Origin: CAVPUA01 sp963828015
Lineage (GTDB): Bacteria > Actinomycetota > Actinomycetes > Mycobacteriales > Jatrophihabitantaceae
Direction: 5' to 3'
Length of the DNA stretch: 64,000 nt
Assembly: GCA_963828015.1 (NCBI GenBank)
Contig: CAWHCD010000004.1
Coordinates: forward strand, 124,001 to 188,000
Below are positions 9,360-18,312 of this stretch, in pieces. The notes under the pieces are model-generated. The model was not told where the DNA came from, did not search any database, and was given only the letters and a program-made list of their open reading frames with translations. Numbering within the stretch: the first letter of the stretch is position 1; every line of letters begins with the position of its first letter. A program made the position numbers and the translations under genes.

Positions 9360-10648
9360 GCGGTGGCCTGCGCACAGGCCCGGGCCGCGCTCGGCAACGC
9401 ATCCGCGATCCGGTCGATCACCGCGTCGTCGATGGCGTCGTTGACGAACCAGGCCTCGAACGCGCTCGGCGGCAGGTAGATGCCCTGGTCGAGCATCGAA
9501 TGGAAGAACGCCTTGTATCGCCAGGTCTGCGCCGCCTGCGCCCCGGCGAAGTCGATCACCGGCTTCTCGCTGAAGAAGACCGAGAACAGGTTGCCGGCGT
9601 ACTGCACCTGGTGCGCCACCCCGGCCCGGCTCAGCGCCTGCCCGGCCAGTGCGCCGATCGTGGTCGCGGTGGCGTCGACGTGCGCGTAGACCTCTGGCGT
9701 GCACAGCCGCAAGGTCGCCAGCCCGGCGGCTACCGCGACCGGGTTCCCGCTCAGCGTCCCGGCTTGATAGACCGGGCCGGACGGGGCCAGGTGGGCCATG
9801 ACCTCCCGTGACCCGCCGAATGCCGCCGCCGGCAGCCCGCCGCTCATCACCTTGCCGAAGGTGAACAGGTCAGCGGGCACCGGTTCGAGGCCGTACCAAC
9901 CCGAGGCGGAGACCCGGAAACCGGTCATCACCTCGTCCATGATCAGCAGGGCGCCGTAGCGGGCGGTGATCTCGCGCAGGCCGGCGTTGAATCCGGCCAG
10001 AGGCGCGATCGCGCCCATGTTGCCCGCCGCCGCCTCGGTGATCACGGCGGCGATGTCGGCGCCGAACTCGACGAAGGCGGCTTCGACCGCGGCCAGGTCG
10101 TTGTAGGGCAGCACGATCGTCTCGGCCGTCTGCGCCCCGGTCACCCCGGGGGTGTCGGGCAGGCCCAGGGTCACGACCCCCGACCCGGCCGCGGCCAGCA
10201 GCGCGTCGACGTGGCCGTGGTAGCAGCCGGCGAACTTGATCACTCGGCGCCGCCCGGTGACGCCGCGCGCGAGCCGGATAGCGGTCATGGTCGCCTCGGT
10301 GCCGGAGTTGACCAACCGCACCTGCTCGACCGGGGTCCGTTCGATGATCGCCTCGGCCAGTTCGACCTCACCGAGGGTCGGCGCGCCGAAGGACAGCCCG
10401 GTGGTGGCCGCGTGCCGCACCGCTTCGACGATCTCCGGATGCGCATGGCCCAGCAGCATCGGACCCCACGAGGACACCAGGTCGACGTACTCGCGACCGT
10501 CGACGTCGGTGAGGTAGGCCCCCCGCGCGCTGGCGATGAACCGCGGCGTACCGCCCACGGCCCGAAACGCCCGTACGGGTGAGTTCACCCCGCCCGGGAT
10601 CGCCTGCTGGGCGCGCGCGAACAGCTCGGCCGATCGGGCGTGCGTCAC
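9356..10648 (-). CDS. hemL: Glutamate-1-semialdehyde 2,1-aminomutase
   Basis: This 430-residue PLP enzyme converts glutamate-1-semialdehyde to 5-aminolevulinate, the second step of the C5 haem route. The substrate-gate region GGVNSPVRAF (residues 19-28), NSGTEATMTAIRLAR and the PLP-lysine motif TFGKVMSGGLP (Lys about 266) are all intact. The C-terminal region FEAWFVNDAIDDAVIDRI is typical. The GTG start at 10648 overlaps the hemB stop. HemA, which makes its substrate, is in the same unit. Confidence 0.95.
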   Translation of the reverse strand: MTHARSAELFARAQQAIPGGVNSPVRAFRAVGGTPRFIASARGAYLTDVDGREYVDLVSSWGPMLLGHAHPEIVEAVRHAATTGLSFGAPTLGEVELAEAIIERTPVEQVRLVNSGTEATMTAIRLARGVTGRRRVIKFAGCYHGHVDALLAAAGSGVVTLGLPDTPGVTGAQTAETIVLPYNDLAAVEAAFVEFGADIAAVITEAAAGNMGAIAPLAGFNAGLREITARYGALLIMDEVMTGFRVSASGWYGLEPVPADLFTFGKVMSGGLPAAAFGGSREVMAHLAPSGPVYQAGTLSGNPVAVAAGLATLRLCTPEVYAHVDATATTIGALAGQALSRAGVAHQVQYAGNLFSVFFSEKPVIDFAGAQAAQTWRYKAFFHSMLDQGIYLPPSAFEAWFVNDAIDDAVIDRIADALPSAARACAQATA

Positions 10649-11646
10649 GCGTGGTCCAGGATCCGCGCGGCGGCGACCGCCCAGTAGGTGAGGATCATCG
10701 ATGCACCGGCTCGGCGGATCGACGTCAAGGTCTCGGCGATGACCCGGTCGCGGTCGAGCCAGCCGCGCTCCGCGGCCGCCTCGACCATCGCGTACTCGCC
10801 GCTGACCTGGTAGGCCGCGACCGGCACCGGCGAGGCGTCGGCCACCGCGCGCAGGATGTCGAGGTAGGGCAGCGCCGGCTTGACCATGACGATGTCGGCG
10901 CCCTCGGCCACGTCGAGGGCGACCTCGGCCAGGGCGTCGCGCACACCCCGGGCGTGATCTTGCTGGTAGGTCAGCCGGTCGCCGACGAGCGAGGAGTCGA
11001 CCGCCTCGCGGAACGGGCCGTAGAACGCCGAGGCGTACTTGGGCGCGTAGCCGAGAATGCCGACGTCGAGGTACCCGTCGGCGTCCAGCGCGGCCCGAAC
11101 AGCCGCGACCTGGCCGTCCATCATCCCGCTGGTGCCGACCAGGTGCGCCCCGGCCGCGGCCTGGGCCCGGGCCATGCTGGCGTAGCGCATCAGGGTGGCG
11201 TCGTTGTCGACCCGGCCAGCGGCGTCCAGGACGCCGCAGTGGCCGTGATCGGTGAACTCGTCCAGGCACAGGTCGGCCATCAGCACGGTCGAGTCACCGA
11301 GCTCGGAGCGCAAGCTGCGCAGGGCGGTGTTCAGCACGCCGGCCGGGTCGTCGGCCCCCGAGCCGATCGCGTCCTTGTGCGTCGGTACGCCGAAGATCAT
11401 CAGGCCGCCGACGCCGGCCTCGACCGCGTCGACGGCGGCCTTGCGCAGCGATTCCTGCGAATGCTGCACCACACCGGGCATCGACGTGATCGGCAACGGG
11501 GCGTCAATGCCCTCGCGGACGAACATCGGCAGCACCAGATCGGCGGGCCGCGCGGCGACGTCAGCGACCAGGCGGCGCAGGGCCGGTGAGGAGCGCAGGC
11601 GGCGCGGACGCGAGACCGGGTAGCCAGGCAGTTCGGGCAAGCTCAC
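10645..11646 (-). CDS. hemB: Delta-aminolevulinic acid dehydratase (porphobilinogen synthase)
   Basis: This enzyme condenses two 5-aminolevulinate molecules to porphobilinogen. The 333-residue protein carries the two active-site lysines in GYAPKYASAFYGPFREA and IVMVKPALPYLDILR. The metal loop reads DLCLDEFTDHGHCG: two cysteines remain, but the central ligand position is Asp rather than the Cys of the classical three-cysteine zinc site. The chosen GTG start at 11646 gives VSLPELPGYP, and the open frame beyond it overlaps hemD. It begins 29 bases after the hemD stop and its own stop overlaps hemL. Confidence 0.94.
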   Translation of the reverse strand: MSLPELPGYPVSRPRRLRSSPALRRLVADVAARPADLVLPMFVREGIDAPLPITSMPGVVQHSQESLRKAAVDAVEAGVGGLMIFGVPTHKDAIGSGADDPAGVLNTALRSLRSELGDSTVLMADLCLDEFTDHGHCGVLDAAGRVDNDATLMRYASMARAQAAAGAHLVGTSGMMDGQVAAVRAALDADGYLDVGILGYAPKYASAFYGPFREAVDSSLVGDRLTYQQDHARGVRDALAEVALDVAEGADIVMVKPALPYLDILRAVADASPVPVAAYQVSGEYAMVEAAAERGWLDRDRVIAETLTSIRRAGASMILTYWAVAAARILDHA

Positions 11647-11675
11647 GCCCCCGAGGTTACCCGCGGACGGGCCGC

Positions 11676-13214
11676 TCAGCGTCGGCGAGCGGGCTTCTTC
11701 GCCGCCGCCGCGGCCGCCTTCTCGCGCTCCTCGATCGCCCGCGCCACCGCGGCCTCGGCAAGGGCATCGACGAGCGCATCGACGTTGGCCGACTCGGGCT
11801 GCACATCGACTCGCAACCCGAACTCGCGCGCGGTCGCGGCCGTCTGCGGACCGATCACGGCCACCACGGTGCGCGCGTGCGGCTTGCCGGCGATGCCGAC
11901 CAGGTTGCGCACGGTCGAGGAGGAGGTGAAGCAGACGGCTTGGAAGCCCCCCGACTTGATCGCGTCGCGGATCTCGGCCGCCGGCGGCGCTGCCCGCACG
12001 GTGCGGTAGGCGGTGACGTCGTCGATCTCCCACCCGCGCGCGCGCAGCCCGGCCGCCAGCGTCTCGGTCGCGATGTCGGCCCGCGGCAGCAGCACCCGGT
12101 CGATCGGGTCGAGCACCTCGTCGTAGGGCGGGAAGTCCTCGAGCAGGCCCTCGGAGGACTGCTCGCCCGAGGGCACCAGCTCCGGCGAGATCCCGAAGGC
12201 GCGCACGGCGTCGGCGGTGGCCTCACCGACGCAGGCGATCTTGACGCCGGCGAAGGCCCGGGCGTCCAGGCCGAACTCCTCGAACTTCTCCCGCACCGCC
12301 TTGACCGCGTTGGTGGAGGTGAACACGATCCATTCGTAGCGACCGGTGACCAGACCCTTGATCGCGCGTTCCATCTGCGTCGGCGTGCGCGGCGGCTCGA
12401 CGGCGATCGTCGGCACCTCGACCGGTACGGCACCGTAGCGGCGCAGCTTCTCACTCATCGCGCCGGCCTGCTCCTTGGTGCGCGGCACCAGCACCCGCCA
12501 GCCGTAGAGCGGCCGTGACTCCCACCAGCCGAGCTTGTCGCGTTGCGCGGCGGCCTTGCCGACGGTGAGCACGAGCGTGCCGGTCATGCCGACCGCGACC
12601 ATGTCGATCTCGCCGAGGGTGCCCGCGGCCGTGTGCTGCCCGGTGCCGGTGCCGTCGGTGCTGACGGTGACGGCGGTGTCGGGCTTGAGGCCGTTGACCA
12701 CCAGCTCCTGCGCGCAGGCCACCACATCTTCGGCCGGGACGGTGAGTACCAAGGTTCCGGGCGCGTGCGCGAGGGCGTCGAAGTCGACCACCGACGCGTG
12801 GGTGAGGTCGGCCTCGGTGTGCACCGCCCCGACCGGCACGCCCGCGTAGGACGCGGTGCCCGAACCCACGCTCAGGCCCGGCATGACCTCGAACGGCACG
12901 ACCGTGCGGGAGACGGCGAGCGTCTCCTTGACCACGCCGTCATCGGAGAGGACGTCACCGCGCACCAGGCGCACGACGATCGAGCCGTTGCGCGCCTCGG
13001 CCACCAGCAGCTTGGCCACATCGGCCGGCGCGCCCTCGGCGAGCACGAGCGAGCCCGAAGCCAGGTCGGTCACCGCGGCGGACACCGTCGGATCGGCGAA
13101 GGTCACCTCGGCCGAGCGCAGCGCCTCGAGGGCGTTGGCGGTGAGCAGCCCGGGGTCACCCGGCCCGGCACCGACGAAGGTGATCCGGCCAACGGGCTTA
13201 CGTGCTCGGGTCAT
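11676..13214 (-). CDS. hemD: Fused uroporphyrinogen-III C-methyltransferase / uroporphyrinogen-III synthase
   Basis: This 512-residue two-domain protein starts with a tetrapyrrole methylase domain (about 1-245), marked by FVGAGPGDPGLLT and VMPGLSVGSGTASYAGVPV. A HemD domain follows (about 250-490; WRVLVPRTKEQAGAMSEKL, IVFTSTNAVKAVREKF, VCFTSSSTVRNLV). HemD closes hydroxymethylbilane to uroporphyrinogen III, and the methylase would divert it toward sirohaem or cobalamin. The fusion is common in actinobacteria. The C-terminus is an Ala/Lys/Arg-rich tail. The ATG overlaps the hemC stop (ATGA). Whether the methylase domain is active cannot be judged here. Confidence 0.92.
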   Translation of the reverse strand: MTRARKPVGRITFVGAGPGDPGLLTANALEALRSAEVTFADPTVSAAVTDLASGSLVLAEGAPADVAKLLVAEARNGSIVVRLVRGDVLSDDGVVKETLAVSRTVVPFEVMPGLSVGSGTASYAGVPVGAVHTEADLTHASVVDFDALAHAPGTLVLTVPAEDVVACAQELVVNGLKPDTAVTVSTDGTGTGQHTAAGTLGEIDMVAVGMTGTLVLTVGKAAAQRDKLGWWESRPLYGWRVLVPRTKEQAGAMSEKLRRYGAVPVEVPTIAVEPPRTPTQMERAIKGLVTGRYEWIVFTSTNAVKAVREKFEEFGLDARAFAGVKIACVGEATADAVRAFGISPELVPSGEQSSEGLLEDFPPYDEVLDPIDRVLLPRADIATETLAAGLRARGWEIDDVTAYRTVRAAPPAAEIRDAIKSGGFQAVCFTSSSTVRNLVGIAGKPHARTVVAVIGPQTAATAREFGLRVDVQPESANVDALVDALAEAAVARAIEEREKAAAAAAKKPARRR

Positions 13215-14137
13215 GACGAGCTCTCCATCATCATCGTGGCGGCGCCGATCTCGAGCAGGTCGGCCGCTAGCCGCCGCCCGATCGAGTCGGCTTCATTGCT
13301 CGGCCCGCTGGCGGACAACCGGACGGCGTCGCTGCCGTCGAGTGCCGTTACCGAGCCGCGAAGGAACAGTTCTGTGTCGCCGCCATCGCCGTCGACGATC
13401 TCGGCCAGCGCGCCGACCGGCGCCGTGCAGCCGGCTTCCAGAGCGGCCAGCAGTGCCCGTTCGGCCGCTACGGCCAGCCGGCTGTCGGAGTCGTCGAGTG
13501 CGCTGAGGGCCGACAGCGTCGCCGCGTCGCCGGCCCGGCACTCGATGGCCAGCGCACCCTGCGCCGGGGCGGGCAGCACCTGGATCGGGTCCAGGATTTC
13601 GGAGACCTCCGCGGAACGTCCGAGCCGCCGCAGGCCGGCCAGGGCCAGCACGACTGCGTCGAGCTCGCCGGCCGCGACCTTGCCCAACCGGGTGTCGACG
13701 TTGCCGCGCAACGCCACGATCGTCAGGCCCAGCCCGAGCGCGCGCAGCTGCGCGGCCCGCCGCGGTGAGCCGGTGCCCACGGTGGCGCCGTTGGGCAGTT
13801 CGCCGAGGGTCAGCCCGTCGCGGGCCACCAACGCATCGCGCGGGTCCTCGCGCGCCGGAACCGCGGCCAGGACGATGCCGTCGGCCGGCGCGGTCGGGAG
13901 GTCCTTGTAGGAGTGCACGGCGACGTCGATCTCACCGCGCAGGAGCGCCTCGCGCAGCGCGGAGACGAAGACGCCGGTGCCGCCGAGCTGCTCGATCGCC
14001 GCGCTGGATCGATCACCAACCGTGCTGACCGGCACGATCTCGACCGGGACGCCGAGCGCCGCGGCCACTGTGTCGGTCTGGGTCCGGGCCAGCAGCGAGG
14101 CACGCGTGCCGATGCGCAGGGTCTGCACGGCGGTCAT
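13211..14137 (-). CDS. hemC: Hydroxymethylbilane synthase (porphobilinogen deaminase)
   Basis: This enzyme polymerises four porphobilinogen units into hydroxymethylbilane. The 308-residue protein has the catalytic Asp in HSYKDLPTA (Asp79) and the cofactor-binding cysteine in EAGCTAPVGA (Cys237). The substrate-binding segments TGSPRRAAQL and LRGNVDTRLGK are present. Start and stop both overlap neighbours by four bases (hemA and hemD), consistent with tight translational coupling. Confidence 0.96.
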   Translation of the reverse strand: MTAVQTLRIGTRASLLARTQTDTVAAALGVPVEIVPVSTVGDRSSAAIEQLGGTGVFVSALREALLRGEIDVAVHSYKDLPTAPADGIVLAAVPAREDPRDALVARDGLTLGELPNGATVGTGSPRRAAQLRALGLGLTIVALRGNVDTRLGKVAAGELDAVVLALAGLRRLGRSAEVSEILDPIQVLPAPAQGALAIECRAGDAATLSALSALDDSDSRLAVAAERALLAALEAGCTAPVGALAEIVDGDGGDTELFLRGSVTALDGSDAVRLSASGPSNEADSIGRRLAADLLEIGAATMMMESSS

Positions 14138-15429
14138 GTCGCGCCGCCGGCCGGACGCGAACGGATCACGGCCACGGATTCGACCGCCGCCGGGTCGAGG
14201 TCGAACAGTTCACGCAAGGCGGCTGCGTAGGCGTCGCCGCCGGGTTGGGAGGCCAGTTCCTTCACCCGCACAGTCGGGGCGTGCAGCACCTTCTCGACGG
14301 CTCGACGGACGGCGTCGGCCACTTCGGAGCGGGTCGCGGCGTCCAGACCGGGCAGGCGGGCGTCGATCCGCGCCAGCTCCACCGAGATGACCTCGTTGGC
14401 GCGGGCCCGCAGCGCGGTGACGGTGGGCGCGACGGCCAGCCGCTGCTGCTCGGCCAGGTAGCGGGCCAACTCCTGCGCCACGATGGCGGTGGCGGCCTGC
14501 ACCTCGGCCTCGCTGACCGCGGCGCCGCTGGTCCGCAGCCGGTCGAGGTCGATGTAGGTGACGCCCGGGAGCTGCGCCACCGAGGGAGCAACATCGTGCG
14601 GCAGCGCGAGGTCGAGAACAACGAGGGGGCTCGTGCGCCCGGCGATCACGGCGTGTTCGACGACGATGCCGGTCGCACCAGTCGAGCTGATCAAAACCTC
14701 GGCGCGCGCCACTTCCTCGCCCAGCTCGTCCAAGGACGCGAACCTGGCCCCCAACGAGTCGGCCAGGCGACGGCCGCGGTCCTCGCCCCGGTTGGCGATC
14801 ACCAGCTCGCCCACGCCTCGGCGGCGCAGGGTGGCGCCGGCCAGGGCACCCATCGAGCCGGCGCCGATGACCAGCACCCGCCGTTCGGCGAGCGAGCCCA
14901 GAACGGCCTCGGCCTGGTCGAGCGCGACCGAGACGATCGAGGCTCCGGCCCGGTCGATGCCGGTGTCGCTGTGCACCCGCTTGCCCACCCGCAGCGCGGT
15001 TTGGGCCAGGTCGTGCAGCACGGTGCCCACCGATGACAGCTCAGTACCCAGGGAGTAGGCGGCCCGCAGCTGGCCCAGGATCTGCGACTCGCCGACGACC
15101 ATCGAGTCCAGTCCGCAGGCCACGGTCAGCATGTGCTCGGCGGCGGCTTCGGCGAAGTGGACGTAGAGGTGCTCGCCCAGTTCGGACACGGCCAGCCCGG
15201 CGTGGCGCGAGAGCACGTAGCTGATCTCGGCGACGGCAGGGTGGAAGCGGGCGACGTCGGCGTAGACCTCGATGCGGTTGCAGGTCGAGAGCACCAGCAC
15301 CTCGCTGATCGATTCCGCGCCGGCCAGTTCCTCGATCGACTTGGTGAGCTCGTCACCGTTGATCGATACCTTCTCCAGCAGCGACACCGGCGAGGTGCGA
15401 TAGGACAGACCGACGACGAGGAGGCTCAC
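14134..15429 (-). CDS. hemA: Glutamyl-tRNA reductase
   Basis: This is the first and usually rate-controlling enzyme of C5 haem synthesis, reducing glutamyl-tRNA to glutamate-1-semialdehyde with NADPH. The 431-residue protein has the nucleophile Cys50 in VLSTCNRIEVY and the GESQILGQLRAAY signature. The NADPH Rossmann motif is VLVIGAGSMGALAG, followed by a C-terminal dimerisation helix region. The GTG start overlaps the rex stop (GTGA), so the redox repressor and the committed haem step are co-translated. Confidence 0.96.
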   Translation of the reverse strand: MSLLVVGLSYRTSPVSLLEKVSINGDELTKSIEELAGAESISEVLVLSTCNRIEVYADVARFHPAVAEISYVLSRHAGLAVSELGEHLYVHFAEAAAEHMLTVACGLDSMVVGESQILGQLRAAYSLGTELSSVGTVLHDLAQTALRVGKRVHSDTGIDRAGASIVSVALDQAEAVLGSLAERRVLVIGAGSMGALAGATLRRRGVGELVIANRGEDRGRRLADSLGARFASLDELGEEVARAEVLISSTGATGIVVEHAVIAGRTSPLVVLDLALPHDVAPSVAQLPGVTYIDLDRLRTSGAAVSEAEVQAATAIVAQELARYLAEQQRLAVAPTVTALRARANEVISVELARIDARLPGLDAATRSEVADAVRRAVEKVLHAPTVRVKELASQPGGDAYAAALRELFDLDPAAVESVAVIRSRPAGGAT

Positions 15430-16154
15430 CGGGCAACCTCGATCGACGCAACCTCGATCGACGCGGTCGCCTTGCGGCTCTCGTGGAAGGACAGAATCTG
15501 CAGTTCGGCAGCCAGATCGACCTTGCGGACATCGACGTGGGCCGGGACGTTGAGCACGGTCGGCGCGAAGTTCAGGATGCTGCCGACACCGGCGCTGACG
15601 AGGGCGTCGCAGACCGCCTGAGCCGCAGAGGCCGGCGTCGCGATGACGCCGATCGCGATGTGGTGCTCGCGCACGACGTCGGCCAGTTCGTCGATGTGGT
15701 GCACGACCAGCTCACCGATGCTCGTACCGACCCGGGCCGGATCGGCGTCGAGCAGGGCGCAGATCCGGAAACCGCGCGAGCCGAACCCGGCGTAGCCGGC
15801 CAACGCGAGCCCGAGGTTGCCGACCCCGACCAGCGCCACGGCCCGATGCTCGGTCAGCCCGAGGGTCCGCACGATCTGGCCGGCGAGGGTCGCGACGTCG
15901 TAGCCGACCCCGCGGATGCCGTAGGAGCCCAGGTAGGACAGGTCCTTGCGCAGCATCGCGGAGTTGACGCCGGCCGAATGGGCCAGCTCCTCCGAGGAGA
16001 CGGTCGTGGTCGCCGCCTCGTTCATCGCGGCGAGCACCCGCAGGTAGGTCGCCAGCCGGGCCACGGTCGCTTCAGGAACATACCGACCCGCTGCCGCCGC
16101 CTGGTCTTCTCCGGGCGTACGGCTGCCGTCGGGTGGGTCTGAATGCACACTCAT
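15426..16154 (-). CDS. rex: Redox-sensing transcriptional repressor Rex
   Basis: This 242-residue NAD+/NADH-sensing repressor releases DNA when NADH rises. A winged-helix N-domain (VARLATYLRVLAAM ... LRKDLSYLGSYGIRGVGYDV, about 30-105) is followed by a Rossmann domain with GVGNLGLALAGY. A C-terminal swap helix (LAAELQILSFHESR) completes the fold. It heads the haem/cytochrome unit, and a candidate Rex operator lies 136 bases upstream, so autoregulation is expected. In Streptomyces coelicolor Rex is known to control a rex-hemACD operon; the arrangement here matches. Confidence 0.95.
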   Translation of the reverse strand: MSVHSDPPDGSRTPGEDQAAAAGRYVPEATVARLATYLRVLAAMNEAATTTVSSEELAHSAGVNSAMLRKDLSYLGSYGIRGVGYDVATLAGQIVRTLGLTEHRAVALVGVGNLGLALAGYAGFGSRGFRICALLDADPARVGTSIGELVVHHIDELADVVREHHIAIGVIATPASAAQAVCDALVSAGVGSILNFAPTVLNVPAHVDVRKVDLAAELQILSFHESRKATASIEVASIEVAR

Positions 16155-16289
16155 TGGCCGATCTTCGGCTCCTATGCGAGTTTCACGAAATGCGTCCAGT
16201 TAATGGGCTGCGTCCATGGCAACCGGCCTGTGCCGAGTCGTCGAAATGAGTGTGGTAGAAGCCCGCCAACTTCGGAAAACGCTACGCGC

Positions 16290-16307
16290 TTGTGAATGGT
16301 TTCCCAA
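16290..16307. promoter_or_regulatory. Rex operator (ROP box) upstream of rex-hem operon
   Basis: TTGTGAATGGTTTCCCAA matches the actinobacterial Rex operator pattern TTGTGAA-N4-TTCACAA at every half-site base but one. On the minus strand it overlaps a possible promoter (TTGGGA, 17-base spacer, TAGCGT), which would explain repression of rex-hemA-hemC and downstream genes. It could also affect the divergent phosphatase gene at 16418. Confidence 0.8.
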
Positions 16308-16417
16308 ATCGAGAGCGCGTGTGCTAAAAAGCGTCGACCCCCCGGATTCGCTGGCATCCAGAGCCCAAACGGGCCGACGGGCGGGGCCGGGCACTACCAG
16401 CCGGTACGGTTTCGCAG

Positions 16418-17935
16418 GTGTCGGTGCGTCGCGGGGTTTGGCTCGTTTTCACCACCGTCCTGCTGCTGTTCCTCGGCGCGAGCGTCCTGGTCGCGGCCGA
16501 AGTTGTCGCATTACGCAGCGCAACCGACAAGGTGCGCAATACGTATGATCCGGCGCTACTGACGACCCAGACCCTGCTCACCGGCTATGTCAACCAGGAA
16601 TCCGGCGAGCGCGGCTACCTGATCACCGGGCAACCGTCCTTCCTGGCGCCCTATACCCAGGGCCAGACGACGATCATGCATGCGCAGGTCCGCCTGACGA
16701 CGCTGATCCACGGCGACCCGATGCTCACCTCACTGCTCGGGGCGACCACAGTCGCGGCGACCGCCTGGTACGCCGCGCTCACCCCCGAACTGGACGCCCG
16801 CCAGAGCGGAAACGCCGCCCTGGCCACTCAACTGGTCGACGGCGGCGCCTCCAAGACTGCCTTCGACACCCTGCGCGGCAAGCTCGCCGACCTGCAGACG
16901 GCCGTTCAACTGCGGCGAAGCCGAGCCGAGCACGCCCAGTCGCGCGACGCCGAGACGCTGCTCGTCGCACTGATCATCGCGGCGGCCACCGCGATGCTGG
17001 CCGTTGTGGTGCTCCTGATCGCCACCCGGCGCTGGGTCCTGGCGCCCATCGCCGGACTGGGCACCGCGCTGGCCCGCGTGCAGACCGGTTCACTGGACTC
17101 ACCCATCACCGTCGACGGGCCGGTGGAGTTCCAGGCGCTGGCCGGCGATGCCGATGCGATGCGTTCGCGCCTGATCGAGGAGATCGACGCCGCCTCGCGG
17201 GCGACGGAGGGACTGGCGCAGCGCGCGCCCGTGGTGCTCGATATCCAGGCGGCGCTGCACGACTCGGCTCGACCCGAGCCGGGCCTGGACCTCTTCGGCG
17301 TCGTGGCGACCGCCGAGGGCGAGATCGCCGGCGACTGGTGGGACCTGGTCACCCTCGGCCCCGGACGCCAGGTTCTGATCCTCGCCGACGTCTCCGGGCA
17401 CGGCGCCTCGGCGGGGCTGCTCGCCACCCAGCTCAAGTCGGTGATCCTGACCGCCCTGGCGCTGGGCGCGAGCGCTCCCGATGTGTTCCGTACCGCGGCC
17501 CAGGAGGTCTTCGAACCGCAGGGCGAGAAGTTCGCGACCGCGGTGCTGGTCAGCCTCGATATCGGCGCCGGTCGCATCAGCTGGGCCAACGCCGGGCATC
17601 CGCCGCCGTTGCTGATCAGGGTCGACGGCGAGACCCGGACGCTGGGTGCGACCGGGCCGATCGTGCATCCGATCGCCGCCGGCTGGACGGTCAAGTCGGC
17701 CGACTTCGGCCCGGGCGATCGCCTGGTGGCCTACAGCGACGGGCTGACAGAGGCGCGCGACGCCTCCGGCGCGGAGTTCGGCGTCGAGGGACTGCTGGCC
17801 GGGATCGATCCCGGCACCGACGCCGAGCAGACGGTCATGGCCGTGCTCGCCCACCTGGCTCAGCACAGCGAATCCCGCCGTCAGGTCGACGACGTCACCC
17901 TCGTAGTTGCCCGCCGCCTACTATCACCATCATGA
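16418..17935 (+). CDS. CHASE3-HAMP-like sensor with PP2C/SpoIIE phosphatase domain
   Basis: This 505-residue membrane protein starts with a signal-anchor helix (FTTVLLLFLGASVLVAAEVV), then an extracytoplasmic CHASE3 domain with its signature NQESGERGYLITGQPSF. A second helix follows (VALIIAAATAMLAVVVLLIAT, about 185-205), then a linker (WVLAPIAGLGTALARVQTGSL) and a cytoplasmic PP2C-type Ser/Thr phosphatase with metal-binding GDWWDLV, LADVSGHGASAGL and SDGLTEARD. Such proteins usually dephosphorylate STAS anti-sigma antagonists. The start is the GTG at 16418. It ends in an ATGA overlap with the next gene. Confidence 0.88.
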   Translation: MSVRRGVWLVFTTVLLLFLGASVLVAAEVVALRSATDKVRNTYDPALLTTQTLLTGYVNQESGERGYLITGQPSFLAPYTQGQTTIMHAQVRLTTLIHGDPMLTSLLGATTVAATAWYAALTPELDARQSGNAALATQLVDGGASKTAFDTLRGKLADLQTAVQLRRSRAEHAQSRDAETLLVALIIAAATAMLAVVVLLIATRRWVLAPIAGLGTALARVQTGSLDSPITVDGPVEFQALAGDADAMRSRLIEEIDAASRATEGLAQRAPVVLDIQAALHDSARPEPGLDLFGVVATAEGEIAGDWWDLVTLGPGRQVLILADVSGHGASAGLLATQLKSVILTALALGASAPDVFRTAAQEVFEPQGEKFATAVLVSLDIGAGRISWANAGHPPPLLIRVDGETRTLGATGPIVHPIAAGWTVKSADFGPGDRLVAYSDGLTEARDASGAEFGVEGLLAGIDPGTDAEQTVMAVLAHLAQHSESRRQVDDVTLVVARRLLSPS

Positions 17936-18312
17936 GCGAGGTCGTGATCTGGCACGAGGAACCCGATGAACACGACTATCCGGCCGCCGCGAGTTATCTG
18001 TCTCTGATCGCGGGTCCGGCCACGGTGACCGACCTCGTGGCCCGCCTGCGCGTGGCCCCGATCATCACCCAAAAGGCGAAGGACATCCTGCGCGCGTCCA
18101 AACTCCCCCTCCTCGACAAGAACAATCCCCACGTGGCCACCGACCTGGCCAAGGTCGGCAAGGGCAAGCCGCTTTCGCCGATCCTGCTCGTCCGCGGTGA
18201 CCTGGACGCCGGGCTGGAGCTGCAGATCGCCGACGGCTACCACCGGGTCTGCGCCAGCTACCACCTCGACGAGAACACCGATATCCCGTGCCGGATCGCT
18301 GACCGAAGCTAG
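17932..18312 (+). CDS. Small ParB-like conserved protein of unknown function
   Basis: This 126-residue soluble protein overlaps the phosphatase gene by four bases. The C-terminal half contains LSPILLVRGDLDAG and IADGYHRVCASYHLDENTDIPC, which resembles the nucleotide-binding 'DGHHR' block of ParB/sulfiredoxin-like folds. No DNA-binding domain is visible. Function cannot be assigned. It ends tail-to-tail with the MarR gene, sharing CTAG. Confidence 0.75.
   Translation: MSEVVIWHEEPDEHDYPAAASYLSLIAGPATVTDLVARLRVAPIITQKAKDILRASKLPLLDKNNPHVATDLAKVGKGKPLSPILLVRGDLDAGLELQIADGYHRVCASYHLDENTDIPCRIADRS

Noticed and set aside
16172..16400. Small genes in the rex upstream gap
   Set aside because: Short open frames there lack ribosome-binding sites and domains, and they overlap the Rex operator.
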